Origin: Chloroflexota bacterium | GTDB taxonomy: Bacteria; Chloroflexota; UBA6077 | Assembly: GCA_021786215.1 (NCBI GenBank) | Contig: JAJYNT010000129.1 | Span: forward strand, 1-5,118 | Reading direction: 5' to 3' | DNA length: 5,118 nt | Shown: piece by piece, positions 1 to 5,118 of the stretch | Position numbering within the stretch: the stretch's first letter is position 1 | Layout of the letters: every line of letters begins with the position of its first letter | Notes under the pieces: model-generated | Told to the model about the DNA's origin: nothing | What the model saw: the letters and a program-made list of their open reading frames with translations, nothing else | Databases searched by the model: none | Translations under genes and position numbers: made by a program

Positions 1-1209
1 AGCCATGTTAACCTCCCCGGCGATGCTGTTGTCATAGTAGTCGCGGCTACCCACCATGGCCATGATCTCCCCAGTCCTGGGGTTCAGGGCTACCAGGCCG
101 GCGTTGTTTGCATTCTGGATCCTGAGGTTCTCCATGTGCGCGTTGATGGCGTTCTCGGCGATCCTGTTCATCCTCAGGTCGAGGGTGGTGGTCACCTTCA
201 GTCCCAAGCGGTACACCACATTGGCACCATACTTCTGCTCCAGCAGCTGGCGGACGTACATCACGAAATGGGGTGCCTCGAAGGGCTCCTTCGCGCCAGT
301 CTGCAGCTTCAGCACCTCCTGCCTGGCCCAATCCGCCTGCTCCTGAGTGATGTAGTTCTGCTGAACCATACGGTCGAGAACGTGCGACTGCCGCTTCTTG
401 GCAGCTTCGAGATTGATGACCGGGTCGTACTGGCTGGGGGCTTGGGGTAGTCCAGCCAGCAGTGAAGCCTCAGCCACGTCCAGGTCCTTCGCGGACTTGC
501 CGAAATAGGTTCTCGCCGCGGCCTCGATCCCATAGGACAGGTGGCCGTAGTAAACCTGGTTCAGGTACATCTCCAGGACCTGGTCCTTGGAGTACTGCTG
601 GGAAATCTTGAACGCGAGAGCCGCCTCCTGCATCTTCCGGATGTAGCTCTTCTGGTCCCGCTCCGATCGGTCGATCAGAACGTTCTTCGCCAGCTGCTGA
701 GTTATGGTGCTGGCACCCTGTACCAGTTGGCCCTGAACCATGTTCTGCCAGACAGCCCTGGCGATCCCGATGGGATCGATGCCGGAGTTGCTGTAGAAAT
801 CCTTGTCCTCGGTCGCGACGGTGGCGTCGATCAGGTTCTGGGACACGTCCCCGAGGTGCACCGGAAACCGCCGGCCCCCGTTCTGATCGTCTATCTGATA
901 CAGCAACGTCCCATTGCGATCCAGGATCTGGGTAGTCTTGAAGGAGAACTCCTTGGACAGCTCGTTAACAGGAGGAAGATCGGTGGTGTAGGTGGCGAAG
1001 ACTGAGCCGACACCGGCAGTGAGTACAATGAGTCCAGCTCCAATGAGGACAACGCCGAAAAGCAGAAAGAACCTCCACCCCAGGGCGGACCGCGGCATCC
1101 GGGATAGCCTCTGGGCCCTGGTCCGGTCCAGATACCTGCTCGTCAGGCCGCGGTTCTTGCGGATATCACCCCTCTGGCCGTTGCGAAGCCTGGGATCGTG
1201 TTGCGCCAT
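1..1209 (-). CDS. Class A penicillin-binding protein (PBP1A type), 3' end beyond the window
   Basis: Bifunctional peptidoglycan synthase: a GT51 transglycosylase that polymerises lipid II, followed by a transpeptidase. The frame is open from ATG at 1209-1207 to the left edge, giving 403 residues with no stop. An in-frame TGA at 1218-1216 lies just upstream, so the start cannot move further 5'. Residues 1-46 are a basic cytoplasmic tail and about 46-71 one membrane anchor. The GT51 motifs follow in order: ATEDKDFYSNSG (132-143; catalytic Glu134), QGASTITQQLAKN (164-176), RKMQE (191-195), YSKDQVLEMYLN (206-217) and EASLLAGLPQAP (247-258). About 310-350 is the linker, and GLVALNPRTGEIMAMVGS (371-388) opens the transpeptidase domain; its SxxK, SxN and KTG motifs lie outside the window. 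The usual motif-1 His is Asn141. Family assignment is firm; the truncation is only the window edge. It may be the last gene of the upstream operon or separately transcribed. Confidence 0.95.
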   Translation of the reverse strand, partial: MAQHDPRLRNGQRGDIRKNRGLTSRYLDRTRAQRLSRMPRSALGWRFFLLFGVVLIGAGLIVLTAGVGSVFATYTTDLPPVNELSKEFSFKTTQILDRNGTLLYQIDDQNGGRRFPVHLGDVSQNLIDATVATEDKDFYSNSGIDPIGIARAVWQNMVQGQLVQGASTITQQLAKNVLIDRSERDQKSYIRKMQEAALAFKISQQYSKDQVLEMYLNQVYYGHLSYGIEAAARTYFGKSAKDLDVAEASLLAGLPQAPSQYDPVINLEAAKKRQSHVLDRMVQQNYITQEQADWARQEVLKLQTGAKEPFEAPHFVMYVRQLLEQKYGANVVYRLGLKVTTTLDLRMNRIAENAINAHMENLRIQNANNAGLVALNPRTGEIMAMVGSRDYYDNSIAGEVNMA

Positions 1210-1254
1210 CTTCCCTCAGTCCCAGATGATGAGAATGTCGAGAGCAAGGGAAGA
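1209..1254 (-). promoter_or_regulatory. Inverted repeat pairing with the PBP ribosome binding site
   Basis: Reading the minus strand, TCTTCCCTTG (1254-1245) can pair with TGAGGGAAGA (1218-1209). This gives eight Watson-Crick pairs plus two G-U pairs with a 26-nt loop. The second arm contains the Shine-Dalgarno GAGGG and the A of the start codon. If the helix forms in the mRNA it would lower PBP translation. There is no U-run after it, so it is not a terminator. An eight-base match could arise by chance in an 82-bp gap; function is inference. Confidence 0.35.
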
Positions 1255-1291
1255 GACGCATCCACCATGCCAGAATAGACGAACGGCGAAG
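1210..1291. other. Gap between the UroD-like gene and the PBP gene
   Basis: This 82-bp spacer is the largest gene-free stretch between two complete gene ends in the window. Apart from the PBP ribosome binding site and the inverted repeat that overlaps it, I see no terminator, tRNA or convincing -35/-10 pair. Whether the PBP is co-transcribed with the two upstream genes is therefore open. Confidence 0.6.
1213..1217 (-). promoter_or_regulatory. Ribosome binding site of the PBP gene, tightly spaced
   Basis: On the minus strand GAGGG ends only three bases before the ATG at 1209, which is shorter than the usual 5-9. The same bases form the 3' arm of the inverted repeat at 1209-1254, so the site could be hidden in the mRNA. 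With an in-frame TGA nine bases upstream of the ATG, no other upstream start is possible. Confidence 0.6.
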
Positions 1292-2452
1292 TCAGGCCGG
1301 GCCGTACTCTCGGAGTGCATCCAGCATGGCGAGGACGTTCTCAGGGGGTACGCCATCCTGAATATTGTGGACCGTGGCCATTACATAGCCGCCACCGGGA
1401 GCCAGATCGTCCAATCGGCGCCGCACCTCATCGCGAACCTCTTCAGGCCGGCCAAACGGCAGCACCCGCTGAGTGTCGATGGCTCCCCAGAACGTTAGTT
1501 CACTACCGAACTCACTCTTCAGCTTTGCGGTATCGCCCATCCCAGCGGCGCTCACCTGGACGGGATTCAGAATGTCCACCCCCATCTCGATGAGGTCCGG
1601 GATGAATGGATACACGGCGCCACAGCTGTGGAAGAAGACCCGTGCGCGGGTGCGCCGTTTCACGAAGGCGATGATCTCCGCCAGCCTGGGCTTGAAGAAG
1701 CGCCGATATACCGAAGGGGAGAAGAGGCCACCTACCTGGGTTCCGAGATCGTCGGCCATCACCACAACGTCCAGCTGGTCTCCGACTTCCGCGAGGAAGC
1801 GATCCCAGGCACGTAGCCCAATCTCGGTGCAGCGATCCAGCAGCGCATCGATGAACGCTGGGTTCTCTATAAGGTCCATCATGCCGACGACGTAGCCGCG
1901 CATCCAGAGATGCCGGCTGGTAATGTCTGTGCCTAGGGCGCAGGAGCCTGCTAGGGCATAGCTGGTTTTCTGGCGAATCCTGAGGGCCTCATCTCTCAAT
2001 CCGGCATAGCGGGCCGGATCATCCGGGTCGGGCCAGGAATACCGCTCGAGCGCCTCCATCGTAGGCTCAGCGATAGGCCCCTCCATCCGATCGAAGAAGT
2101 GCCCACCGACCACAGGCATCTGGATCCGGACACCCCACTCGTCGTAGTACTGGTAGTATTCGTCGACACGAGAGATCTCGAGATGCCAGGCAGAGGATGG
2201 CCTGGGCTCAATCCCTACGCAGGTCGCCCCCACTGCTTCGAGAAAGCGGGGGTCCAGCGCCGGCAACTGCCCGATAACATTCGCAATCCTCAGGGACTCG
2301 ATCTCCATCCCCATCGCCCGCACCAGATCGAGATAAGCCTCCTTCCCTATGGAGGTGACCTTGGTGCTGCCCAGATCGAAAGGCACGAGATCCGGCTCCC
2401 GGTGATCCAGTGCCGCCAGAACCCTCTCTCTGGGGCTCATTCGTTCTGACAT
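1292..2452 (-). CDS. Uroporphyrinogen decarboxylase-fold (MtaA/CmuA-like) protein
   Basis: A full-length 386-residue member of the URO-D superfamily (TIM-barrel). Visible landmarks are the N-terminal SPRERVLAALDHREPDLVPFD (start at residue 6; common in this branch), VMADDLGTQVGGLFSP (231-246), the metal-site motif FFHSCGAV (273-280; His275, Cys277), LNPVQ (295-299), WGAIDTQRVLP (322-332) and HNIQDGVPPEN (362-372). The RQAGRYxPEY substrate motif of heme-pathway HemE is absent, so heme synthesis is unlikely. His-x-Cys is the zinc pair that MtaA-type enzymes use for thiol methyl transfer; the third, C-terminal Cys of MtaA is not seen and His362 sits near its expected place. Start 2452 is preferred over the ATG four codons later because GAGG lies eight bases upstream. 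The gene begins 16 bp after the GH31 stop. Close relatives occur near sugar-catabolic genes, with no settled function; I do not assign a reaction. Confidence 0.85.
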   Translation of the reverse strand: MSERMSPRERVLAALDHREPDLVPFDLGSTKVTSIGKEAYLDLVRAMGMEIESLRIANVIGQLPALDPRFLEAVGATCVGIEPRPSSAWHLEISRVDEYYQYYDEWGVRIQMPVVGGHFFDRMEGPIAEPTMEALERYSWPDPDDPARYAGLRDEALRIRQKTSYALAGSCALGTDITSRHLWMRGYVVGMMDLIENPAFIDALLDRCTEIGLRAWDRFLAEVGDQLDVVVMADDLGTQVGGLFSPSVYRRFFKPRLAEIIAFVKRRTRARVFFHSCGAVYPFIPDLIEMGVDILNPVQVSAAGMGDTAKLKSEFGSELTFWGAIDTQRVLPFGRPEEVRDEVRRRLDDLAPGGGYVMATVHNIQDGVPPENVLAMLDALREYGPA

Positions 2453-2460
2453 TCCGCCAA

Positions 2461-2464
2461 CCTC
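2461..2464 (-). promoter_or_regulatory. Ribosome binding site of the UroD-like gene
   Basis: GAGG on the minus strand stands eight bases before the ATG at 2452 and only four bases after the GH31 TGA (2471-2469). A ribosome ending the GH31 frame would cover it, which favours translational coupling and one transcript. The spacing selects the first of two nearby in-frame ATGs. Confidence 0.7.
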
Positions 2465-2468
2465 AATC

Positions 2469-5084
2469 TCACCAGCGCAACTGTAGTTTCACCTCTCCGC
2501 CGTGTGCCAGCGAAAGCGACAGCTCTTTGCCATCCCAGGAGGTGGAGACCCTTTGCCCGTCCACGAAGGCCTGGCTATCGGAAGGCAGGCCCCTCACACT
2601 CAAGGAGCGCACCGTCGCAGGCAGTCCCGCCATCTCCACCTCCAGGTCGCGCTCCGTTCTGTACTGAGATACCCTCGTCACCCCGAGTGTAGACTCCGAC
2701 GTCGAGTCACCAAGTACGTCATTCCTTAAGTCGCTTGCGTAGGGCGGGGGTTCATCCCCCGCCGCTGCTCGCACTTCCGGCGCCGGGCGGCGGGGCACAA
2801 GACCCCGCCCTTCGAACGATGCACTGCGGGAGTCGCTCCCCCCTTCAATAAGAAGGTCGACGGTGGAAGCGCCACGCAGCGGAGAAAACAGAGTGATGTT
2901 TTCAGCATCGACCCGATCGGCTACCCATGCGGCGGGAGCCCCGACCGGCAGCGCCGATCCAGCCCTCATGTACAGTGGCACTCGATTCAGTGGAACTCGC
3001 TCCTTCAGGTAACGGCCCCCTTCCAATGGCTCTCCAGTCCACCAGTCGTACCATCCGCCAGACGGTAGGTAGAGGCTGCGCGTCACCGGCTGCTCGGAGT
3101 CACTGAAGACCGGCGCCACCAGCAGGCTGGAACCCAGAAGGTACTGGTCGTCGATGGTGACGACTCCGGGATCGTCCGGAAACTCAAGAAGCAGGGGACG
3201 CAACATCGGAAGGCCCTGCACGGCTGCCTCCCGAGCGCAGTGGAGCAGGTACGGGAGCAGGCGGTAACGTAGCCGTGCGAACTCACGGAAGATCTCGAGC
3301 GCCTCGGAACCGAACTCCCATGGCTCGCGAGGCGTGGTGCCGTGGGCCCGCGCCAGGGGACTCAAAAGCCCGAACTGAGCCCATCGGATGTAGAGCGCAG
3401 GCGAGGGAGGGGGCCCGTAGAAGCCCCCGATATCGTGGCTCCAGATCCCAGGAGCGGAGAGGGCGTAGCTTAGGCCGCCCCTCAGTGTGGCAGCCATCGC
3501 TTCAACGCTGGTCTGTGGATCCCCACCCCACTGTCCCGGATAGCGCTGAGAGCCGGCCCAGGCCGAGCGCCCCCACACCAGACCGGCGCGGCCGGTCTCC
3601 TCGGCGGTCACATCCGCGACGGCCCGGTTGTACAACAGTGGGAAGAGGTTGTGGCGGGTTGCGCCATCGCCCCCATCGGCGAACTGCGATTCCTCCGGCA
3701 CACCCTCGCCGAAATCGGACTTGAAGACTGACACCCCCATCCGCAGAAGGGGTCGGTGCTTGTCCTGCCACCACCGCCGGGCCTCTGGATCGGTGAAGTC
3801 CAGAATACCCCTGGGCCGGCCATCCACAGCCTGGATCGCATCGGGCTGAATGGGGTTCCCCTCGCCGTCTTTCACCAGGAAGCCTTTGGCCACGGCCTCG
3901 GCGTAGCTGGGAGTGCCCTCGGCCAGATAGGGCAGCTCCCAGAGGGAAAGCTTGAAGCCTTGCGCCTTGAGACGGCGAAGCATCCCTTCCGGATCAGGAA
4001 AGGTCTCACGGTCCCACTCGAAGTCACAGTTCAGGCTGTTCACGCGCAGCCAGGCGGGATCGACATGGAGGACATCAGCTGGGATCCCCTCTGCCCTGAG
4101 GCGATCCGCCACCCCCTCCACCTCTGCCCGAGTCTTGTATCGGCAGCGAGACATCCAGAGCCCGAAGGCCCAGTCGGGCGGAACCGCGGCGTGCCCGGTC
4201 AACTCCGTGTAGTCGGCAAGGATCTGCTTGAAACCGGGCCCCGCGAAGAGGAACAGATCCAGCACCGGCTCCTCGGCGACCATGGTGTACGAGGACAGGG
4301 ATCTGGTGCCAAGCTCCGCGGTCACCCGAGCGGGGGTGTGGAGGAAAAGACCGTACCCCCGGCTGGAAAGCAGGAAGGGAATCGGCTTGTAGGCACCGTT
4401 GGTAGTGGTTCCCCAGGCATCCGCACTCCAGAGAACCACCCGACTGCCGACCTTGTCCAGCTGTCCGAACTGCTCGCCAAGGCCGTAAAGCCGCTCGCCA
4501 GCTTCCAGCGCCAGTGAGAAAAGGGTCTCATCCCTCCCGTCTTTCCGCCGAATCGCCAGGGGAGGCGAGTGGAGCAGGCCGTGCACGTCCAGGTCGTCCA
4601 TGGGGAGTCGGGCCACCACGGTTCCGTCCGCGCGGCGCACGACAAGGTCGAAGGGGTTGAACCGAACCTGCACGGACAGCTCCTCAGCCTTCAACAGAAG
4701 GGAATCCTCTTCAGGAACCAGATCCAACGGCATCCGCGGAGGATTCGGCTGCACCAGCATTCCGAAGTCCCGCCCTCCAGCCTCTCCAAGGGTCATCCGC
4801 AGGGTGCGGGGCCCGGAGAGGCTGATGGCAAGCTGCACCGTCTCGGTTTTCCAGGAGGGCCGCCAGGCGAGAGTTGGACGGTTAGGGGTGTTGGTGTTGG
4901 ACAGTTGCTCCTCAGGGGACTCGGCCGTCACGACGAGGGGACGGATCGGACCGGCGTTCCAGACGGCGCGCACGGCCTCCAGTCGAAGAATAACGGCATT
5001 GCCCTGCCTCAACCATCCTAGAACCCGGCGTACCAAATAGGGCTCACCCGGTTCGATCTCGATCCCAGAACCAGCCGTCGTCAT
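2469..5084 (-). CDS. GH31 alpha-glycosidase, alpha-xylosidase (YicI)-like
   Basis: A retaining alpha-glycosidase that should release alpha-linked xylose or glucose-type residues from imported oligosaccharides; with no signal peptide it is probably cytoplasmic. The N-terminal beta-sandwich (to about 300) contains RLYGLGEQFGQLD (198-210) and NGAYKPIPFLLS (229-240). The barrel has LHVDPAW (339-345), CDFEWDRETFPDPEG (353-367), the nucleophile motif FKSDFGE (454-460; Asp457), QWGGD (518-522; acid/base Asp522), SHDIGGF (549-555) and RAHG (579-582). C-terminal beta domains follow from about 640. FKSDFGE and WGGD match the YicI branch, but where YicI has Cys-Phe after the HxD Asp this protein has Pro343-Ala344, so the substrate may differ. 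At 871 aa it is about 100 longer than YicI (772). Part of the excess is residues about 750-783, encoded by palindromic repeat DNA. The start is fixed by a TAG directly before the ATG and AAGGA seven bases upstream. It is the first gene of a likely two-gene operon in this window. Confidence 0.93.
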   Translation of the reverse strand: MTTAGSGIEIEPGEPYLVRRVLGWLRQGNAVILRLEAVRAVWNAGPIRPLVVTAESPEEQLSNTNTPNRPTLAWRPSWKTETVQLAISLSGPRTLRMTLGEAGGRDFGMLVQPNPPRMPLDLVPEEDSLLLKAEELSVQVRFNPFDLVVRRADGTVVARLPMDDLDVHGLLHSPPLAIRRKDGRDETLFSLALEAGERLYGLGEQFGQLDKVGSRVVLWSADAWGTTTNGAYKPIPFLLSSRGYGLFLHTPARVTAELGTRSLSSYTMVAEEPVLDLFLFAGPGFKQILADYTELTGHAAVPPDWAFGLWMSRCRYKTRAEVEGVADRLRAEGIPADVLHVDPAWLRVNSLNCDFEWDRETFPDPEGMLRRLKAQGFKLSLWELPYLAEGTPSYAEAVAKGFLVKDGEGNPIQPDAIQAVDGRPRGILDFTDPEARRWWQDKHRPLLRMGVSVFKSDFGEGVPEESQFADGGDGATRHNLFPLLYNRAVADVTAEETGRAGLVWGRSAWAGSQRYPGQWGGDPQTSVEAMAATLRGGLSYALSAPGIWSHDIGGFYGPPPSPALYIRWAQFGLLSPLARAHGTTPREPWEFGSEALEIFREFARLRYRLLPYLLHCAREAAVQGLPMLRPLLLEFPDDPGVVTIDDQYLLGSSLLVAPVFSDSEQPVTRSLYLPSGGWYDWWTGEPLEGGRYLKERVPLNRVPLYMRAGSALPVGAPAAWVADRVDAENITLFSPLRGASTVDLLIEGGSDSRSASFEGRGLVPRRPAPEVRAAAGDEPPPYASDLRNDVLGDSTSESTLGVTRVSQYRTERDLEVEMAGLPATVRSLSVRGLPSDSQAFVDGQRVSTSWDGKELSLSLAHGGEVKLQLRW
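2676..2725. repeat. Degenerate repeat-like segment with short direct and inverted repeats
   Basis: On the plus strand CGTCACCCC (2676-2684) recurs as CGTCATTCC (2717-2725), matching at seven of nine positions. Between them is an imperfect palindrome at 2692-2708: arms GACT and AGTC around CGACGTCG, with one unpaired C. The stretch resembles the CGTCATTCCGAG-type dispersed repeats I recall from many environmental bacterial genomes, but this is unverified memory. It encodes about residues 787-803 of the GH31 protein, next to the palindromic element. Confidence 0.4.
2729..2735. repeat. Left copy of a 7-bp direct repeat flanking the palindromic element
   Basis: AGTCGCT here is repeated at 2831-2837, exactly 102 bp away. 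In the GH31 frame both copies encode Ser-Asp (S784-D785 here, S750-D751 at the other copy). They could be a target-site duplication or a slippage scar. A 7-bp match within 150 bp is not rare by chance, so this is suggestive only. Confidence 0.35.
2741..2811. repeat. BIME-like pair of inverted palindromic units inside the GH31 gene
   Basis: Unit 1 (2741-2763) is AGGGCGGGG, a 7-nt middle and CCCCGCC. Unit 2 (2811-2789, read on the minus strand) has exactly the same 9-nt and 7-nt ends around a different 7-nt middle. Each unit folds alone: 8 bp with loop TTCAT for unit 1, and 7 bp with loop CACAAGA for unit 2. The outer ends pair with each other as 12-bp terminal inverted repeats with one mismatch (2738-2749 with 2803-2814). 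The 25-bp spacer (2764-2788) holds the perfect palindrome CCGGCGCCGG (2777-2786). This is the layout of paired REP units. It lies within the GH31 frame (about residues 759-781) without a stop or frameshift. Confidence 0.75.
2828..2840. repeat. Small perfect hairpin beside the palindromic element
   Basis: GGGAG (2828-2832), loop TCG, CTCCC (2836-2840): a perfect 5-bp stem with a 3-nt loop. It contains the right copy of the AGTCGCT direct repeat and sits 17 bp outside unit 2 of the BIME-like element, so it may belong to the same insertion. It is too short to be significant alone. Confidence 0.4.
2831..2837. repeat. Right copy of the 7-bp direct repeat
   Basis: This is the second AGTCGCT, in the same reading phase as the copy at 2729-2735. 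Recombination or slippage between the two would remove 102 bp, i.e. 34 codons, and leave the GH31 frame intact. Confidence 0.35.
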
Positions 5085-5091
5085 CTATACA

Positions 5092-5096
5092 TCCTT
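5092..5096 (-). promoter_or_regulatory. Ribosome binding site of the GH31 gene
   Basis: AAGGA on the minus strand is seven bases from the ATG at 5084. An in-frame TAG (5087-5085) touches the ATG, so this is the only plausible upstream start. Another ATG at 5092-5090 opens a three-codon frame whose TGA overlaps the GH31 ATG as ATGA. That frame stays open to the right edge, so it could also be the end of an upstream gene. Confidence 0.7.
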
Positions 5097-5113
5097 TCTC
5101 CCTCTGGGAGAGG
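5097..5113. repeat. Overlapping alternative hairpins in the GH31 leader
   Basis: TCTCCC (5097-5102) pairs with GGGAGA (5106-5111) around a 3-nt loop. Alternatively CCTCT (5101-5105) pairs with AGAGG (5109-5113). Both are perfect and cannot coexist. The structure ends directly next to the Shine-Dalgarno of the GH31 gene. It resembles the CTCTCCC/GGGAGAG dispersed repeats common in some GC-rich bacteria, which I recall but cannot check here. No U-run follows, so it does not look like a terminator. Confidence 0.4.
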
Positions 5114-5118
5114 CGTGA

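Noticed and set aside
541..1005. Plus-strand open frame of 154 codons, hydrophobic in parts
   Set aside because: It is the exact shadow of the PBP GT51 domain on the other strand; the translated PBP motifs in order decide the coding strand.
1270..1291. TATTCT on the minus strand as a -10 box for the PBP gene
   Set aside because: The only -35-like hexamer (CTGACT) is about 12 bases away, too close for a sigma-70 promoter; the match is within chance.
1292..2452. Annotation of the UroD-fold gene as hemE
   Set aside because: The N-terminal RQAGRYxPEY coproporphyrin-binding motif is missing and a His-x-Cys metal motif is present, placing it outside the heme-pathway enzymes.
2741..2811. GC-rich hairpins as intrinsic transcription terminators
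   Set aside because: Neither stem is followed by a T-run on either strand, and both lie well inside an open reading frame. They might slow polymerase, but there is no terminator signature.
2726..2908. 60-codon minus-strand frame across the palindromic element
   Set aside because: It is an out-of-frame reading within the GH31 gene. The GH31 frame is continuous and resumes with ordinary C-terminal domain sequence, so no frameshift is needed.
3756..4517. Long plus-strand open frame of 253 codons opposite the GH31 gene
   Set aside because: It is antisense to clearly conserved GH31 catalytic sequence, has no recognisable domain or good ribosome binding site, and long antisense frames are expected in GC-rich genes.
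4885..4905. Tandem GTGTTG on the plus strand near the 5' end of the GH31 gene
   Set aside because: Only two copies, encoding Asn-Thr-Asn-Thr in a variable N-terminal loop; too short to treat as a repeat feature.
1..5118. CRISPR arrays, tRNA or rRNA genes, intact insertion sequences
   Set aside because: No regularly spaced repeats, no cloverleaf-like or rRNA-like stretch, and no transposase frame were found on reading both strands.

Overview
The window is a gene-dense, GC-rich stretch (about 60% G+C by eye) in which all three protein genes lie on the minus strand and are read from right to left: a family 31 glycoside hydrolase (GH31), a uroporphyrinogen-decarboxylase-fold (UroD-like) protein, and the first 403 residues of a class A penicillin-binding protein (PBP1A type) that runs off the left edge. 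The character of the PBP (a basic N-terminal tail, a GT51 domain with Asn in place of the usual motif-1 His, and the MVGSRDYYDNS stretch), the UroD/GH31 pairing and the GC-rich palindromic repeats suggest a Chloroflexota (Anaerolineae-like) genome. That assignment is inference from remembered family features; no search was done.

Layout from the right edge: a 34-bp leader (5085-5118) carries a small hairpin and a good Shine-Dalgarno sequence for the GH31 gene (5084-2469, 871 aa, no signal peptide). After a 16-bp gap holding its own ribosome binding site comes the UroD-like gene (2452-1292, 386 aa). After an 82-bp gap (1291-1210) comes the PBP gene (1209 to beyond position 1). The first two genes look like an operon. 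The PBP may be read through from it or have its own promoter; I could not identify one. No stretch longer than 82 bp lacks a gene.

Functionally, the GH31 enzyme should act inside the cell on imported alpha-linked oligosaccharides, with an alpha-xylosidase (YicI)-like scaffold but a changed sugar-binding loop. The UroD-like protein has the His-x-Cys metal-binding motif of the MtaA/corrinoid methyltransferase branch rather than the substrate motif of heme-pathway HemE. It belongs to a group of unknown function often seen beside sugar-catabolic genes. The PBP builds peptidoglycan and is probably a neighbour with an unrelated role.

The most interesting structure is not a gene. The 3' part of the GH31 gene (about 2676-2840) carries a cluster of palindromes. 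Its core is two 23-nt palindromic units in inverted orientation with identical 9-nt and 7-nt arms and different loops, separated by 25 bp that contain a perfect 10-bp palindrome. This BIME-like element is read in frame, so it adds roughly 34 residues of low-complexity Pro/Arg/Ala-rich sequence to the enzyme. It is bracketed by a 7-bp direct repeat exactly 102 bp (34 codons) apart. I see no convincing new multi-gene system; this in-frame repeat insertion is the strongest candidate for something undescribed.
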